The position numbers and the translations under genes were made by a program. Below are positions 1 to 8,811 of a DNA stretch of 34,270 bases, piece after piece. The stretch is from Elusimicrobiota bacterium (GTDB lineage Bacteria; Elusimicrobiota; Elusimicrobia; O2-12-FULL-59-9): contig JACQRQ010000102.1 of NCBI GenBank assembly GCA_016206405.1, forward strand, positions 1-34,270, given 5' to 3'. Under the pieces are notes generated by a model. The model made no database searches and was not told where the DNA came from. It was given only the letters and a program-made list of their open reading frames with translations. Position 1 is the stretch's first letter; the number at the start of each line of letters is the position of its first letter.

Positions 1-13
1 GTTTTTGTCGCAT
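1..13 (-). CDS. 5' end of a minus-strand CDS running off the window (unknown product)
   Basis: Reverse complement reads CTTAAGGAGATTGACC-ATG-CGACAAAAAC: a good AAGGAG Shine-Dalgarno about 8 nt before ATG, same strand as and just downstream of the DUF4175-like gene. Confidence 0.4.
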
Positions 14-95
14 GGTCAATCTCCTTAAGAAGTAGACGATGAAAAGCTTTGAAATTATAGCCTATGCTTTGCCGCCTGTCAATTGTCGCGCCCGC

Positions 96-3000
96 TCACT
101 TTGTGATCTGCTTGAAATAGTCTTTGATGCCTTGCTCGTAGGCTTTCGGGTATTTTTCCTGCAAGGATTGCATGACTTCCTGGCGCACTTCTTGAGGCGG
201 GTGGTACTCCTTGTCCGACGGCAGCTCGACCGGTCCGACCGACGTTCCCATGCGTCCCCCCGACCATTGCCGCAAGGTGCGGGGCCGCCCCGCGCCGGAG
301 CGCTCCATCCCGCTTTCCATGGACTTCTGCTCCTGGGAGGCCGACTCCATCTGCTCCATGCCCTGGGCCAGCTTCTCGAGGGCGTTGGCGGCATGCTCCA
401 GGGCGGGAGGGCTCTGCAATGCCTCCAGTTCCTTTTGCGCCAGGGCCATGTCTTCCTGGGCCGAATCCAGGTTTTGCGAGACTGACGGCGGCAAAGCGAC
501 GGATTTGGAGCTCAAATCCCGCATCTTCTGCGCCAAAGCTTTCGCGCGTTCGTAGGTCTCGCCCTGTTGCCGCTCGGCCGCCCGAAAATCCTCCATCTCC
601 TTTTGCGTCGAAGGCGGGCTCACAATCTCCTTTCTGAGCAGTTCCAGTATCTCGGCTTCCCCGGACATCACGCCGGAAAATATCAAGGCGTCCGCTCTGA
701 AGGAGGCGGCGGTCTCGGTGGAGGCAAGGACCTTGTCCAAATTGACGAAGCGGCGGCCCGACTCCGCCTGCAGGCCTTGAAGGATCCGGCTCAAATTGTC
801 CGGAGCCGAGACCACCCGCCGCTGCGCGAATTCGCGCAGCACGGAATTCATCAAGCGCAAAGTTTCAAGATGAAGCGCTGCGCTCAAGCCCCCGGCCTTT
901 GCGATGAGACTCGCCTGCCTGGTTTCAAGCTCTTTCAACAGCTCCTTTTGAGCCTCCAAAAGTCTTTTCAGGCGCTCATCTTCGAGCTGCTGAATCTGCC
1001 GCACGCTCCGGGACTGCTGCTCCGCCACCTCCTGCCACAGCGCCCGCGCCTGCTCCATTTCCTGAGAAAGCAAATTGTCCCGCCGCGACATGGGATGCGC
1101 TCCCTGAGCGGCTTCGGCGAGGGTGTTTCGTATTTTTTCCAGCTCCCGGGAGAGGCGTTCGGCCAGAACGGCCGCTTTCTGCCAGTCCCCGCGCCGGAGG
1201 GCCGCGTCCAACTGCGCCGACAAGGATTGGGCGTCTCCGATCGGCACCTGGTAAATTTTTTGCTGCGCTTCCTCCTCCGGCGTTTGAGGTTTTTTCTTGG
1301 GTATTTGTTCGATGCGCTCGGCCAACGCCTGCATCTGCTCCCGGATTTTCTCCAGGGATTTTTCCAGCCGCTCCATGGTCTCGGGGGACGGCGCTTCTCC
1401 CGACTGCTCCAACTGCTGCAAGGACGACTTGAGATCCTCGCCGGCCTGAGACATGCGCTCCGACTGGCTGGCCAAATCCTTATATTGCTGGAAGCTTCTG
1501 CCCTCAGCCATCCACTTTCTGGCTTTGTCCAGCTCGCGGGATAGGACCTCGCGCACCTGCTGCGCCTTCTCCCAATCCCCGCTTTGAGCCGCCTGCCGGG
1601 ACTGCGGCAAAAGCCGCTCCTGCGCGAAATCAAAATTCTCCGCCAATTTTCGGAAGGACTCCACCATCCCGGGATCGGTGTAGGGATCTTGCTCCATCGC
1701 CTCGACAAGCTTTTCAAAAGAGGCGGCCGCCTCTTTCCACTCCGCGTCCGCTTCCGACGACATTTGTCCCCATTCGGACCCGGACTCCAAGCTGTTGACG
1801 ATCTTCTCCAGCCGCTCCCGGAGGTTTTTTTCCTTGGATGCCAGACCCTCCACCAAACCGTGCAATGCGCCCATCTGTTCCTGCACCGAATCATGCATTT
1901 GGTCGAAATCGATCAAGTACAGGCGATTCTTGGCGGACTCGCCCATTTGAGGTTGGGGGCTTCGATTGTCAATGGCTCTCAAGCTCATCTCCAGGACGCC
2001 GAACCCGAACTCGCTCAAATCCCAGGCAAAATGTCCGTTTTGCTCCTTGACCACCGCATCCGACGGCGAAAACCGCCGGACGCTGAAGGCGCGGACTTCG
2101 CCGGAAGCGGCCTCTTCTCCGGGCTCAGAAACGTTGGAAACCCCGGGGGGGCGCGGGGACACCCGGCGGATAAGAATCTGTATTTCCGTGAGGCCGAAAT
2201 CATCGCCGGCGGCGTAGAACACCGGCAGGGGATCCAGAGGGCTGATGGCCACCTCAAAAGCGGGAGACACAAGGTCGATGCCGGGCGGCTCATCCGGAAG
2301 GGCAAAAAGTTCGTGAATCACCGGCTCCGGATCGGATATCCCATCCGCGCCGTCGAGCCGCCAATAAAAAGTGGCGTTTTGACGCACGATAAACTGGAGT
2401 TGATAATCTCCGGCGGAGGTGAGCCGAAAATCCTGCCGGCTGCCGTCGCCCCAGTGGAGCGCGGCTGTTTTCAGCGGCGCCGACGGCTTGCCTATAAAGA
2501 TAACCCGGCTTCCGGCGGTGGCCGACAAATCCCCCCCGCCTGAAAATTCCTCGTCCGGCCTGCGGGTATAAGCGGGGTAATTCACCCGGTAGCGAATCTC
2601 GGCAAACTGAGGATAGGGCACCGGGGTCAGCTTATAGGCGGGGCTCCAAGCGTCCTTCCAGCGCAGCCGGTATTCCAAATTCTCCGTGAGCTCCGATATT
2701 CTGTACACAAAACGGCCGTTTTCCTCAAAATCCCATTTTTGCGCCTGCCAGACCCCCGAATCGCTCTTTAAATGAAGCTCCACTCTCTCCTGATTCGGGG
2801 CCTTCCAGCCCGCCTGAATATTGACCTCCTTGCCCCAGGCCAGACGCGCGTCTTTAGGCTCGATCCAAAGAAGCTCCTCAAGCGGAAGTTCCCTCCACGG
2901 GGCCAGGACGCGCTCCCATTGGGACGTTTGGCCGAATCTCAGAGCCGCCGCGAACAACGCCGCGCACAACAGCGCCGTCGAGGCCGCCGCCGCGGAGGGA

Positions 3001-3437
3001 CGGATGGAAAACATTTTTTCCAGCTCCGCCGGAACCAGCAGGCGCTCGGTCTGCGTCATATGGGCCTGCACCAAATCTTCGGAAACGCCCTCCCCGGTCC
3101 CGCCCCGGGAAAACTCCCAAGCGCTCATCAGATGCTGGCGCAGGCTGGGCCGCGATTGTTGAACCTGCTCCAGCACGCTTCGCCGGCTCAATCTGAAAAT
3201 CGGCCATGCCAGGAACTTGAAAACGGCCGCGGCCGCCAAAATCGCCTCCACGGCGAAAAGCGCGATGCGCCCGGCCTGCGGAATGGCGAAAAGGCGGTCG
3301 CATGCCGCCAGCAGCAAAACAGCCCCGAGAAAGACGGAAACGGATCGAAGCCCGCCCTCCAACAGAAGCTTCACCAGAAGCTGCCGCCGCCAGGACCTCA
3401 ACCGCCCATGCAGGATGGATTCGGAAGGAAGGGACAT
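96..3437 (-). CDS. Large DUF4175-like membrane/coiled-coil protein (1113 aa)
   Basis: Long ORF; N-terminal TM segments, then beta-rich segment and long Gln/Glu-rich coiled coil typical of DUF4175 proteins. Confidence 0.75.
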   Translation of the reverse strand: MSLPSESILHGRLRSWRRQLLVKLLLEGGLRSVSVFLGAVLLLAACDRLFAIPQAGRIALFAVEAILAAAAVFKFLAWPIFRLSRRSVLEQVQQSRPSLRQHLMSAWEFSRGGTGEGVSEDLVQAHMTQTERLLVPAELEKMFSIRPSAAAASTALLCAALFAAALRFGQTSQWERVLAPWRELPLEELLWIEPKDARLAWGKEVNIQAGWKAPNQERVELHLKSDSGVWQAQKWDFEENGRFVYRISELTENLEYRLRWKDAWSPAYKLTPVPYPQFAEIRYRVNYPAYTRRPDEEFSGGGDLSATAGSRVIFIGKPSAPLKTAALHWGDGSRQDFRLTSAGDYQLQFIVRQNATFYWRLDGADGISDPEPVIHELFALPDEPPGIDLVSPAFEVAISPLDPLPVFYAAGDDFGLTEIQILIRRVSPRPPGVSNVSEPGEEAASGEVRAFSVRRFSPSDAVVKEQNGHFAWDLSEFGFGVLEMSLRAIDNRSPQPQMGESAKNRLYLIDFDQMHDSVQEQMGALHGLVEGLASKEKNLRERLEKIVNSLESGSEWGQMSSEADAEWKEAAASFEKLVEAMEQDPYTDPGMVESFRKLAENFDFAQERLLPQSRQAAQSGDWEKAQQVREVLSRELDKARKWMAEGRSFQQYKDLASQSERMSQAGEDLKSSLQQLEQSGEAPSPETMERLEKSLEKIREQMQALAERIEQIPKKKPQTPEEEAQQKIYQVPIGDAQSLSAQLDAALRRGDWQKAAVLAERLSRELEKIRNTLAEAAQGAHPMSRRDNLLSQEMEQARALWQEVAEQQSRSVRQIQQLEDERLKRLLEAQKELLKELETRQASLIAKAGGLSAALHLETLRLMNSVLREFAQRRVVSAPDNLSRILQGLQAESGRRFVNLDKVLASTETAASFRADALIFSGVMSGEAEILELLRKEIVSPPSTQKEMEDFRAAERQQGETYERAKALAQKMRDLSSKSVALPPSVSQNLDSAQEDMALAQKELEALQSPPALEHAANALEKLAQGMEQMESASQEQKSMESGMERSGAGRPRTLRQWSGGRMGTSVGPVELPSDKEYHPPQEVRQEVMQSLQEKYPKAYEQGIKDYFKQITK

Positions 3438-3583
3438 GCGTGGCCTGATTATACAAATAAAAAAACGCGCGGCGGGGGCGGCAAAAGCGGCCCGGCCCTT
3501 CGGCTGGAAACCAACCTCTATTGGGCTGGGTCTTGGTGGGAGGAGCGCGCGCCGCGGAACGCGCCGATAACGACACCCAGCGG

Positions 3584-3602
3584 GGGGACGATGATCGTCC
3601 CC
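3584..3602. repeat. Near-perfect palindrome GGGGACGAT-G-ATCGTCCCC
   Basis: 9-bp arms around a single central base, in the gap upstream of the DUF4175-like CDS. Confidence 0.5.
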
Positions 3603-3627
3603 GGCGGCCGCTCCGCGCCGGCGTAAC

Positions 3628-3795
3628 CTAAGCCGTGGCGCCTTGGAAAGATTCTTCCTGCACCCAAATCAAATTCGTGGAGGCCTTATCCGGCTTGATC
3701 CAGCGCCCGCCTCCGCTCTTGTTGAATTTCCACACCACCCGCACCTGGATTCCGATTCGCGGGGTGTGATCCGTCTTGACGATTTTCTTTTTCAT
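3628..3795 (-). CDS. Small basic protein (~55 aa, MKKKIVKTDHTPRIGIQVRVVWKFNKSGGGRWIKPDKASTNLIWVQEESFQGATA)
   Basis: ORF from the internal ATG of the 3628..3810 ORF; GGAG 8 nt upstream of that ATG; no larger competing gene. Confidence 0.45.
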   Translation of the reverse strand: MKKKIVKTDHTPRIGIQVRVVWKFNKSGGGRWIKPDKASTNLIWVQEESFQGATA

Positions 3796-3853
3796 CGAGG
3801 GGTCTCCCAATCCGGCGTTTCCATAGTTTAATGTCCGCGCCGGCGCGCGGGGA

Positions 3854-3937
3854 GGGTCTTTCGGAGCCCAAAATGCCGGAAAAGGACCCAGCCCGAAGAC
3901 GGGCCTTAAGTCCTATTGGAGATAGGACCAAAGACCC
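3854..3937. other. Candidate structured RNA / leader or terminator element
   Basis: 8-bp closing stem GGGTCTTT (3854-3861)/AAAGACCC (3930-3937) enclosing hairpins GCCCG-AAGA-CGGGC (3891-3904) and GTCCTAT-TGGAG-ATAGGAC (3910-3928). Confidence 0.4.
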
Positions 3938-3943
3938 AGACGC

Positions 3944-4966
3944 TTAGACTAAGCGCCGGCGGTTGTTGCGCTCGATCATTTCGTAAGGGTACAACGAAGG
4001 CGGGCGGCTGAGGTCGTCGAGGACGGCCAGTTCTTCCGCGGTCAACTGGATTTTTTCGGAACTCAAGTTTTCCTGGAGCTGCTCGGGACTGCGGACGCCG
4101 AGGATCACGGAGGTCACCGGCGTTTTAGCTTGCAGCCATGCCAGCGCGATTTGAGAGGGGGTTGCCCGGCGGGCTTGGGCTATTTTATCCAGAGCCGCCA
4201 CGACGGCATGCCCTTGTTCGCGCTCATATCTCAAAAATTCCTCGTCAGCCCGGCTGAGGCGGCAGGCGGCGGGGCGGGGCCGGCCCGGCCTGTACTTGCC
4301 GGAAAAATATCCTTTGGCCAAGGGGCCCCAAACGATATAGCCAAGCCCCTCCTCCCGGCACACCGGCAGAAGCTCGTTTTCGACTTCCCGGCAAGCCAGA
4401 TTGTATTTGGCCTGCAGACAAGCGAAGCGTTCCAGGCGCAGGCGCTCCGAGACTCCCAGAGACTTGGCGATTTGCCAGCCGGAAAAATTGGAGCAGCCGA
4501 CATAGCGCGCCTTGCCCCAGCGCACCAGGTCATCAAACGCCTTCAAGGTCTCTTCGATGGGCGTGGCTTGGTCCCAAATATGAGCGTAATAAATGTCAAT
4601 CCAGTCCGTTCCCAGACGCTTGAGGCTGAGGTCGGCCGCCGACAAGATATGGTGCCTGGACAACCCCGTTTCGTTGGGACCCGCGCCGTCCGGGGCGTTG
4701 AAAACCTTCGTGCACACGAGAACCTGCGCCCGTTTTCCGCGCAGAGCGCGTCCCAGCAGGCGCTCCGACTCCCCATAGCTGTACATGTCGGCGGTGTCGA
4801 AACAGTTGATTCCGGAATCCATCGCCAAGTGGACCAGCTGCGAAGCCGCCTTTTGACCCACGCAGGCGACCCCGGGCCACAGCCTGGACGGCCCGAAAGT
4901 CATGCAGCCCAAAGAGAACTCCGACACCTTGATCCCCGTCCTTCCCAATGTCCGCATTCGCATCAA
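3944..4966 (-). CDS. Aldo/keto reductase family protein
   Basis: MRTLGRTGIKVSEFSLGCMTFG, FDTADMYSYGESERLLGRAL, YVGCSNFSGWQI motifs. Confidence 0.9.
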   Translation of the reverse strand: MMRMRTLGRTGIKVSEFSLGCMTFGPSRLWPGVACVGQKAASQLVHLAMDSGINCFDTADMYSYGESERLLGRALRGKRAQVLVCTKVFNAPDGAGPNETGLSRHHILSAADLSLKRLGTDWIDIYYAHIWDQATPIEETLKAFDDLVRWGKARYVGCSNFSGWQIAKSLGVSERLRLERFACLQAKYNLACREVENELLPVCREEGLGYIVWGPLAKGYFSGKYRPGRPRPAACRLSRADEEFLRYEREQGHAVVAALDKIAQARRATPSQIALAWLQAKTPVTSVILGVRSPEQLQENLSSEKIQLTAEELAVLDDLSRPPSLYPYEMIERNNRRRLV

Positions 4967-5008
4967 TATCCTCCTTCGCCGCGACCCAGGGCCTCAATCT
5001 CATTTTAG

Positions 5009-5014
5009 TATAAT
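5009..5014 (+). promoter_or_regulatory. Putative -10 box TATAAT for uvrB
   Basis: TATAAT 11 nt upstream of the uvrB ATG; no clear -35. Confidence 0.4.
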
Positions 5015-5025
5015 TTGCGGCAGCC

Positions 5026-7044
5026 ATGGCCTCGCGTTTCACGTTCAGCTCAAGTTTCAAACCGGCCGGCGACCAGCCCCAGGCCATCCGGGAGCTGGCG
5101 GAGGGCGTCCGCTCCGGCGCCCGGCACCAAGTTCTCTTGGGAGTCACCGGCTCGGGAAAAACATATACGGTCGCCAAAGTGATCGAGGCCGTCAACCTGC
5201 CCACCTTGGTGCTTTCTCCCAACAAAGTTCTGGCGGCCCAGCTTTACGCCGAGTTTAAATCCTTTTTTCCCGGCAACGCGGTGGAATATTTCGTCTCCTA
5301 CTACGACTACTACCAGCCCGAAGCCTACGTTCCTCAAACGGACACGTATATCGAAAAGGACGCCGCCATCAACGAGCACATCGACCAATTGCGCCTGAAG
5401 GCGACCAGCACCCTGTTGTCCCGGCGCGACGTCATCGTCGTAGCCTCCGTGTCGTGCATTTACAATATCGGCTCTCCTGAAAACTACAGAAACATGTGCG
5501 TTTTCTTGGAAGAAAACCGGCCCAAAAATCGCGCGGAGCTTTTGGACGGCCTGGTCAAGATTCAATATGAGAGAAACCAAGTCGAGTTCAAGCGCGGGGT
5601 TTTCCGCGTCCGCGGAAACGTGGTGGACGTTTTTCCCGCCTACAGCGACACCGCCTTGAGAATCGAGCTCGACGGCAACACGATCCGTTCCCTGGCGGAG
5701 ATCCACCCCGTCACCAGCCAGAAACTCAAGCGCCTGCGGCAATTCTGCATTTACCCCGCCAAACACTTCATCACTTCGCAGCCGCGCCTCGAGGCGGCTC
5801 TCGCGGCCGTCGAAAATGAGCTGGAGGAGCGGCTTGCCTGGCTGAAATCCGCCGGGAAAAATCTGGAAGCGGAACGCCTCCGGCAGAAGACGCGCTACGA
5901 CCTGGAAATGCTCAAGGAGCTTGGATTTTGCCACGGCGTCGAAAACTATTCCAGGCATCTGTCCGGCAAAAAGCCGGGGGAGCGCCCCGACTGCCTTCTC
6001 GACTACTTTCCCAAGGACTTTTTGATGCTCATCGACGAATCCCACATCGCCGTGCCGCAGATCGGGGGCATGTACGAGGGCGACCGCTCCCGCAAGCAAA
6101 CCTTGGTTGATTTCGGCTTTCGCCTCCCCTCGGCCCTGGACAACCGCCCGCTGAAATTCCAGGAGTTTGAAAGCCTCGCCCCGCAGGTCATCTACATTTC
6201 GGCCACGCCCGGACCCTACGAGCTCAAGAAGTCCAAGGGCGTCATCGTGGACCAGGTGATTCGCCCCACCGGCTTGGTCGATCCCCCGGTGATCGTCCGG
6301 CCGGCCGAGGGGCAAATTCAGGATCTCATCGGGCGCATCGAGACCCGGGTGCGGGGCAAGGAGCGCGTTCTGGTCAACACGCTGACCAAGCGCACGGCCG
6401 AGGACCTCTCCGCCTTCTTGTCCGCGAAGGGAATCCGCGTCCAGTACCTTCACTCCGATATCGACGCCCTGAGGAGGGTGCAGATTCTCAAGGAATTAAG
6501 GCAGGGAAATTTCGACGTTTTGGTCGGCATCAACCTGCTGCGAGAAGGCTTGGACTTGCCCGAGGTGTCCTTGGTGGCGATTTTAGACGCGGATAACGAG
6601 GGTTTCTTGAGGAGCGCGACCACCTTGATCCAAATCGCCGGGCGCGCCGCCCGCAATCTTAACGGCGAGGTCATTTTTTACGCCGACCGGCAAACGGCGG
6701 CGATGCGGCAGGCGATGGGTGAAATGGATCGCCGGCGAAGCAAACAGAGCCTGCACAACAAAAAATACCGGATCACGCCGCGCACCATTCAAAAGGCGGT
6801 GCACGAACTGGAGGAATTCGAGTACGAGGCAAAAAAGGAAACCCTATCCCTGCTGAAAAATCCAAAACTCGGGTCCATCGATAAAGCGAACCTTCCAGCC
6901 GTCGCCGCCGAGATCGAGAAGCAAATGAAAGAGGCTGCTGAGAATTTAGATTTCGAGCTGGCCGCGATGCTTCGGGATCAGTTATTTGAAATCAAAGAGA
7001 TGCGGGTGAAGCAGGGAAGCAGGGATCGAGCGATCAAGGAGTAG
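5026..7044 (+). CDS. uvrB: Excinuclease ABC subunit UvrB
   Basis: FKPAGDQPQAIRELAEG, LGVTGSGKTYTVAKVI, YVSYYDYYQPEAYVPQTDTYIEKD-type and C-terminal UVR motifs. Confidence 0.98.
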   Translation: MASRFTFSSSFKPAGDQPQAIRELAEGVRSGARHQVLLGVTGSGKTYTVAKVIEAVNLPTLVLSPNKVLAAQLYAEFKSFFPGNAVEYFVSYYDYYQPEAYVPQTDTYIEKDAAINEHIDQLRLKATSTLLSRRDVIVVASVSCIYNIGSPENYRNMCVFLEENRPKNRAELLDGLVKIQYERNQVEFKRGVFRVRGNVVDVFPAYSDTALRIELDGNTIRSLAEIHPVTSQKLKRLRQFCIYPAKHFITSQPRLEAALAAVENELEERLAWLKSAGKNLEAERLRQKTRYDLEMLKELGFCHGVENYSRHLSGKKPGERPDCLLDYFPKDFLMLIDESHIAVPQIGGMYEGDRSRKQTLVDFGFRLPSALDNRPLKFQEFESLAPQVIYISATPGPYELKKSKGVIVDQVIRPTGLVDPPVIVRPAEGQIQDLIGRIETRVRGKERVLVNTLTKRTAEDLSAFLSAKGIRVQYLHSDIDALRRVQILKELRQGNFDVLVGINLLREGLDLPEVSLVAILDADNEGFLRSATTLIQIAGRAARNLNGEVIFYADRQTAAMRQAMGEMDRRRSKQSLHNKKYRITPRTIQKAVHELEEFEYEAKKETLSLLKNPKLGSIDKANLPAVAAEIEKQMKEAAENLDFELAAMLRDQLFEIKEMRVKQGSRDRAIKE

Positions 7045-7071
7045 TGGTAGAGTGGTAAAGTGATAGAGTGG
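7044..7071. repeat. AGTGGTAAAGTGATAGAGTGG minirepeat
   Basis: 21 nt (7051-7071) identical to 16386-16406. Confidence 0.6.
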
Positions 7072-7090
7072 GGGACGGGGGAGTGAGCGA

Positions 7091-8140
7091 GTGAACAAGA
7101 AAAAACCGCGGCTGAATCCAAAATATATTAGCGCGCTCATCCGCAGCGCCTTAAGGGAGGACCTGGGGCGCGCCGGGGACATCACGACCTCCGGCTTAGT
7201 GCCTAAAAACCAAACGCTGACTGCGGTAATTCAGGCCAAGGAAAAAGGAATTCTCTGCGGCGCCGCCGTCGCCCGTGAAGTATTTCGCCGCGCCTGTCCC
7301 GGCGCGCGCGTGCGCATTTTGACGCCGGACGGTTCGCCGCTCAAGCCGGGCCGCGAAATCCTGCGGGTGACGGGCTCGCGCGAAATCCTCAGCGCCGAAA
7401 GAACGGCGCTGAATTTTCTCCAAAGACTTTCCGGCATCGCCACCCTCACAAGCGCTTTCGTCAAAAAAGCGGCCGGGACGCGCGCCCATATTTATGACAC
7501 CCGCAAGACGACGCCCGCGCTTCGGGCACTTGAAAAATACGCCGTGCGCTGCGGCGGCGGGCGAAACCACAGGATGGGACTCTACGATTCGGTCATGATC
7601 AAAGACAACCACATTCAAGCGCTGGAGCGAAAGGGAAGCTCCGGTTCGGCCCTGCGCGCCCTTCAAAACTTCGTGGCGCGGCGGCGCAAAGCGGCCTCCC
7701 CAGCCAAAATCACCATGGAGGCCAAAAACGCCTCCGAAATCGGCATGGCGCTGGCCTTGAAGGCGGACGTCATTTTGCTGGATAATATGTCCCCGCGCGG
7801 CCTGCGAAAAGCCGTCAGGCGCATTCGCGCGGCGGCCCCCTCCGCAGCGCTCGACACGCCGCTCTGCGGCTCCAATCGTCCCTTGCCTCCGGCAAGGGGG
7901 CGGGGACCCGGTGGCGCCGGCCCTTTCGCTGAGCTCAAGGACGATGGAAGCACCAGTGGTGCGAGACGAGGCGCGGCGGCGAGCCTCCGGAAAGGACGCG
8001 TCGAAATCGAAGCCTCCGGCTCGGTGAGCCTAAAGAACGTCCGCCGCGTCGCCGAGACGGGCGTGGACCGGATTTCCGTCGGAGCGCTGACCCACTCCGC
8101 GCCGGCGCTTGATTTGAGCCTGAATCTTATTGAACAATGA
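7091..8140 (+). CDS. nadC: Nicotinate-nucleotide pyrophosphorylase (carboxylating) with a ~50-aa in-frame insertion
   Basis: ALREDLGRAGDITTSGLV, LNFLQRLSGIATLT, YDTRKTTPALRALEKYAVRCGGGRNHRMGLYDSVMIKDNH, IEASGSVSLKNVRRVAETGVDRISVGALTHSAPALDLSL. Confidence 0.95.
   Translation: MNKKKPRLNPKYISALIRSALREDLGRAGDITTSGLVPKNQTLTAVIQAKEKGILCGAAVAREVFRRACPGARVRILTPDGSPLKPGREILRVTGSREILSAERTALNFLQRLSGIATLTSAFVKKAAGTRAHIYDTRKTTPALRALEKYAVRCGGGRNHRMGLYDSVMIKDNHIQALERKGSSGSALRALQNFVARRRKAASPAKITMEAKNASEIGMALALKADVILLDNMSPRGLRKAVRRIRAAAPSAALDTPLCGSNRPLPPARGRGPGGAGPFAELKDDGSTSGARRGAAASLRKGRVEIEASGSVSLKNVRRVAETGVDRISVGALTHSAPALDLSLNLIEQ
7829..8000 (+). repeat. In-frame repeat-like insertion inside nadC (boundaries approximate)
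   Basis: Low-complexity non-NadC segment SAALDTPLCGSNRPLPPARGRGPGGAGPFAELKDDGSTSGARRGAAASLRKG; 20-nt GCGGCGGCCCCCTCCGCAGC and GCGGGGACCCGGTGGCG blocks recur at 22894 and 22965 with the same 71-nt offset. Confidence 0.65.
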
Positions 8141-8167
8141 GGATGCGCGCGCTGAGCGCTTGAACCC

Positions 8168-8752
8168 ATGAAACTGCCCGGCATCACGCATTTTATGCAT
8201 TTCGTCGAGGTCGACTCGACGCAAAATCTGGCCAAGGCCATGGCCGAGGTGAATACCCCGAGCGGCTCCCTTTTCCTGGCCGACCGGCAGACGGAGGGAC
8301 GAGGCCGCCGGGGCCGCAAGTGGCAGTCCCCCGACGGCGGGCTTTATTTCTCCCTCGTTTTGCGGCCGGAGTTTTCGGTGGAAAAGCTGGGCGAGGTCAG
8401 CCTGTTGACGGCCTCAGCCGTCGCCAGCGCCCTCTACGCCCACACCGGCCTCTTGACCAAAATCAAAGCGCCCAACGACGTCCTCATGGCGCACCCCGCG
8501 AAGAAGCCGGCCTACAAGAAAGTTTGCGGAATTTTGGCGGAAGCAAAAGTGACGCTCAAGGGAAAAATCGCCTGGCTGACCATCGGCGTCGGCATCAACG
8601 TCAACAACGGCATGCCTCCGGGCCTGCCGAAAGCCGCGTCTCTTCACGAGCTGACCCAAAAAACCTACCACCTTCAGCCCATCCTCTTCTCGGTGCTCAA
8701 GGAATTCTGGAAAAACTACCGCATCTGGCTCAAAAAGCAAAAGCAGACTTAA
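8168..8752 (+). CDS. birA: Biotin--[acetyl-CoA-carboxylase] ligase
   Basis: EVDSTQNLAKAMAE, ADRQTEGRGRRGRKWQSPDGGLYFSLVLRP, KAPNDVL, GVGINVNN motifs. Confidence 0.93.
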   Translation: MKLPGITHFMHFVEVDSTQNLAKAMAEVNTPSGSLFLADRQTEGRGRRGRKWQSPDGGLYFSLVLRPEFSVEKLGEVSLLTASAVASALYAHTGLLTKIKAPNDVLMAHPAKKPAYKKVCGILAEAKVTLKGKIAWLTIGVGINVNNGMPPGLPKAASLHELTQKTYHLQPILFSVLKEFWKNYRIWLKKQKQT

Positions 8753-8811
8753 ATTAAAGGATGGAAATGCGGCCGGCCGTTGCGCACGCGTCGCAGTCTT
8801 AACGCCATGAG

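Noticed and set aside
567-1544. 325-aa plus-strand ORF and other long ORFs antisense to the DUF4175-like gene
   Set aside because: Low-complexity His/Leu/Arg-rich shadow ORFs from GC-rich coding DNA; the minus-strand gene has coherent domain structure.
5050-6453. 467-aa minus-strand ORF antisense to uvrB
   Set aside because: Shadow ORF; uvrB on the plus strand is unambiguous.
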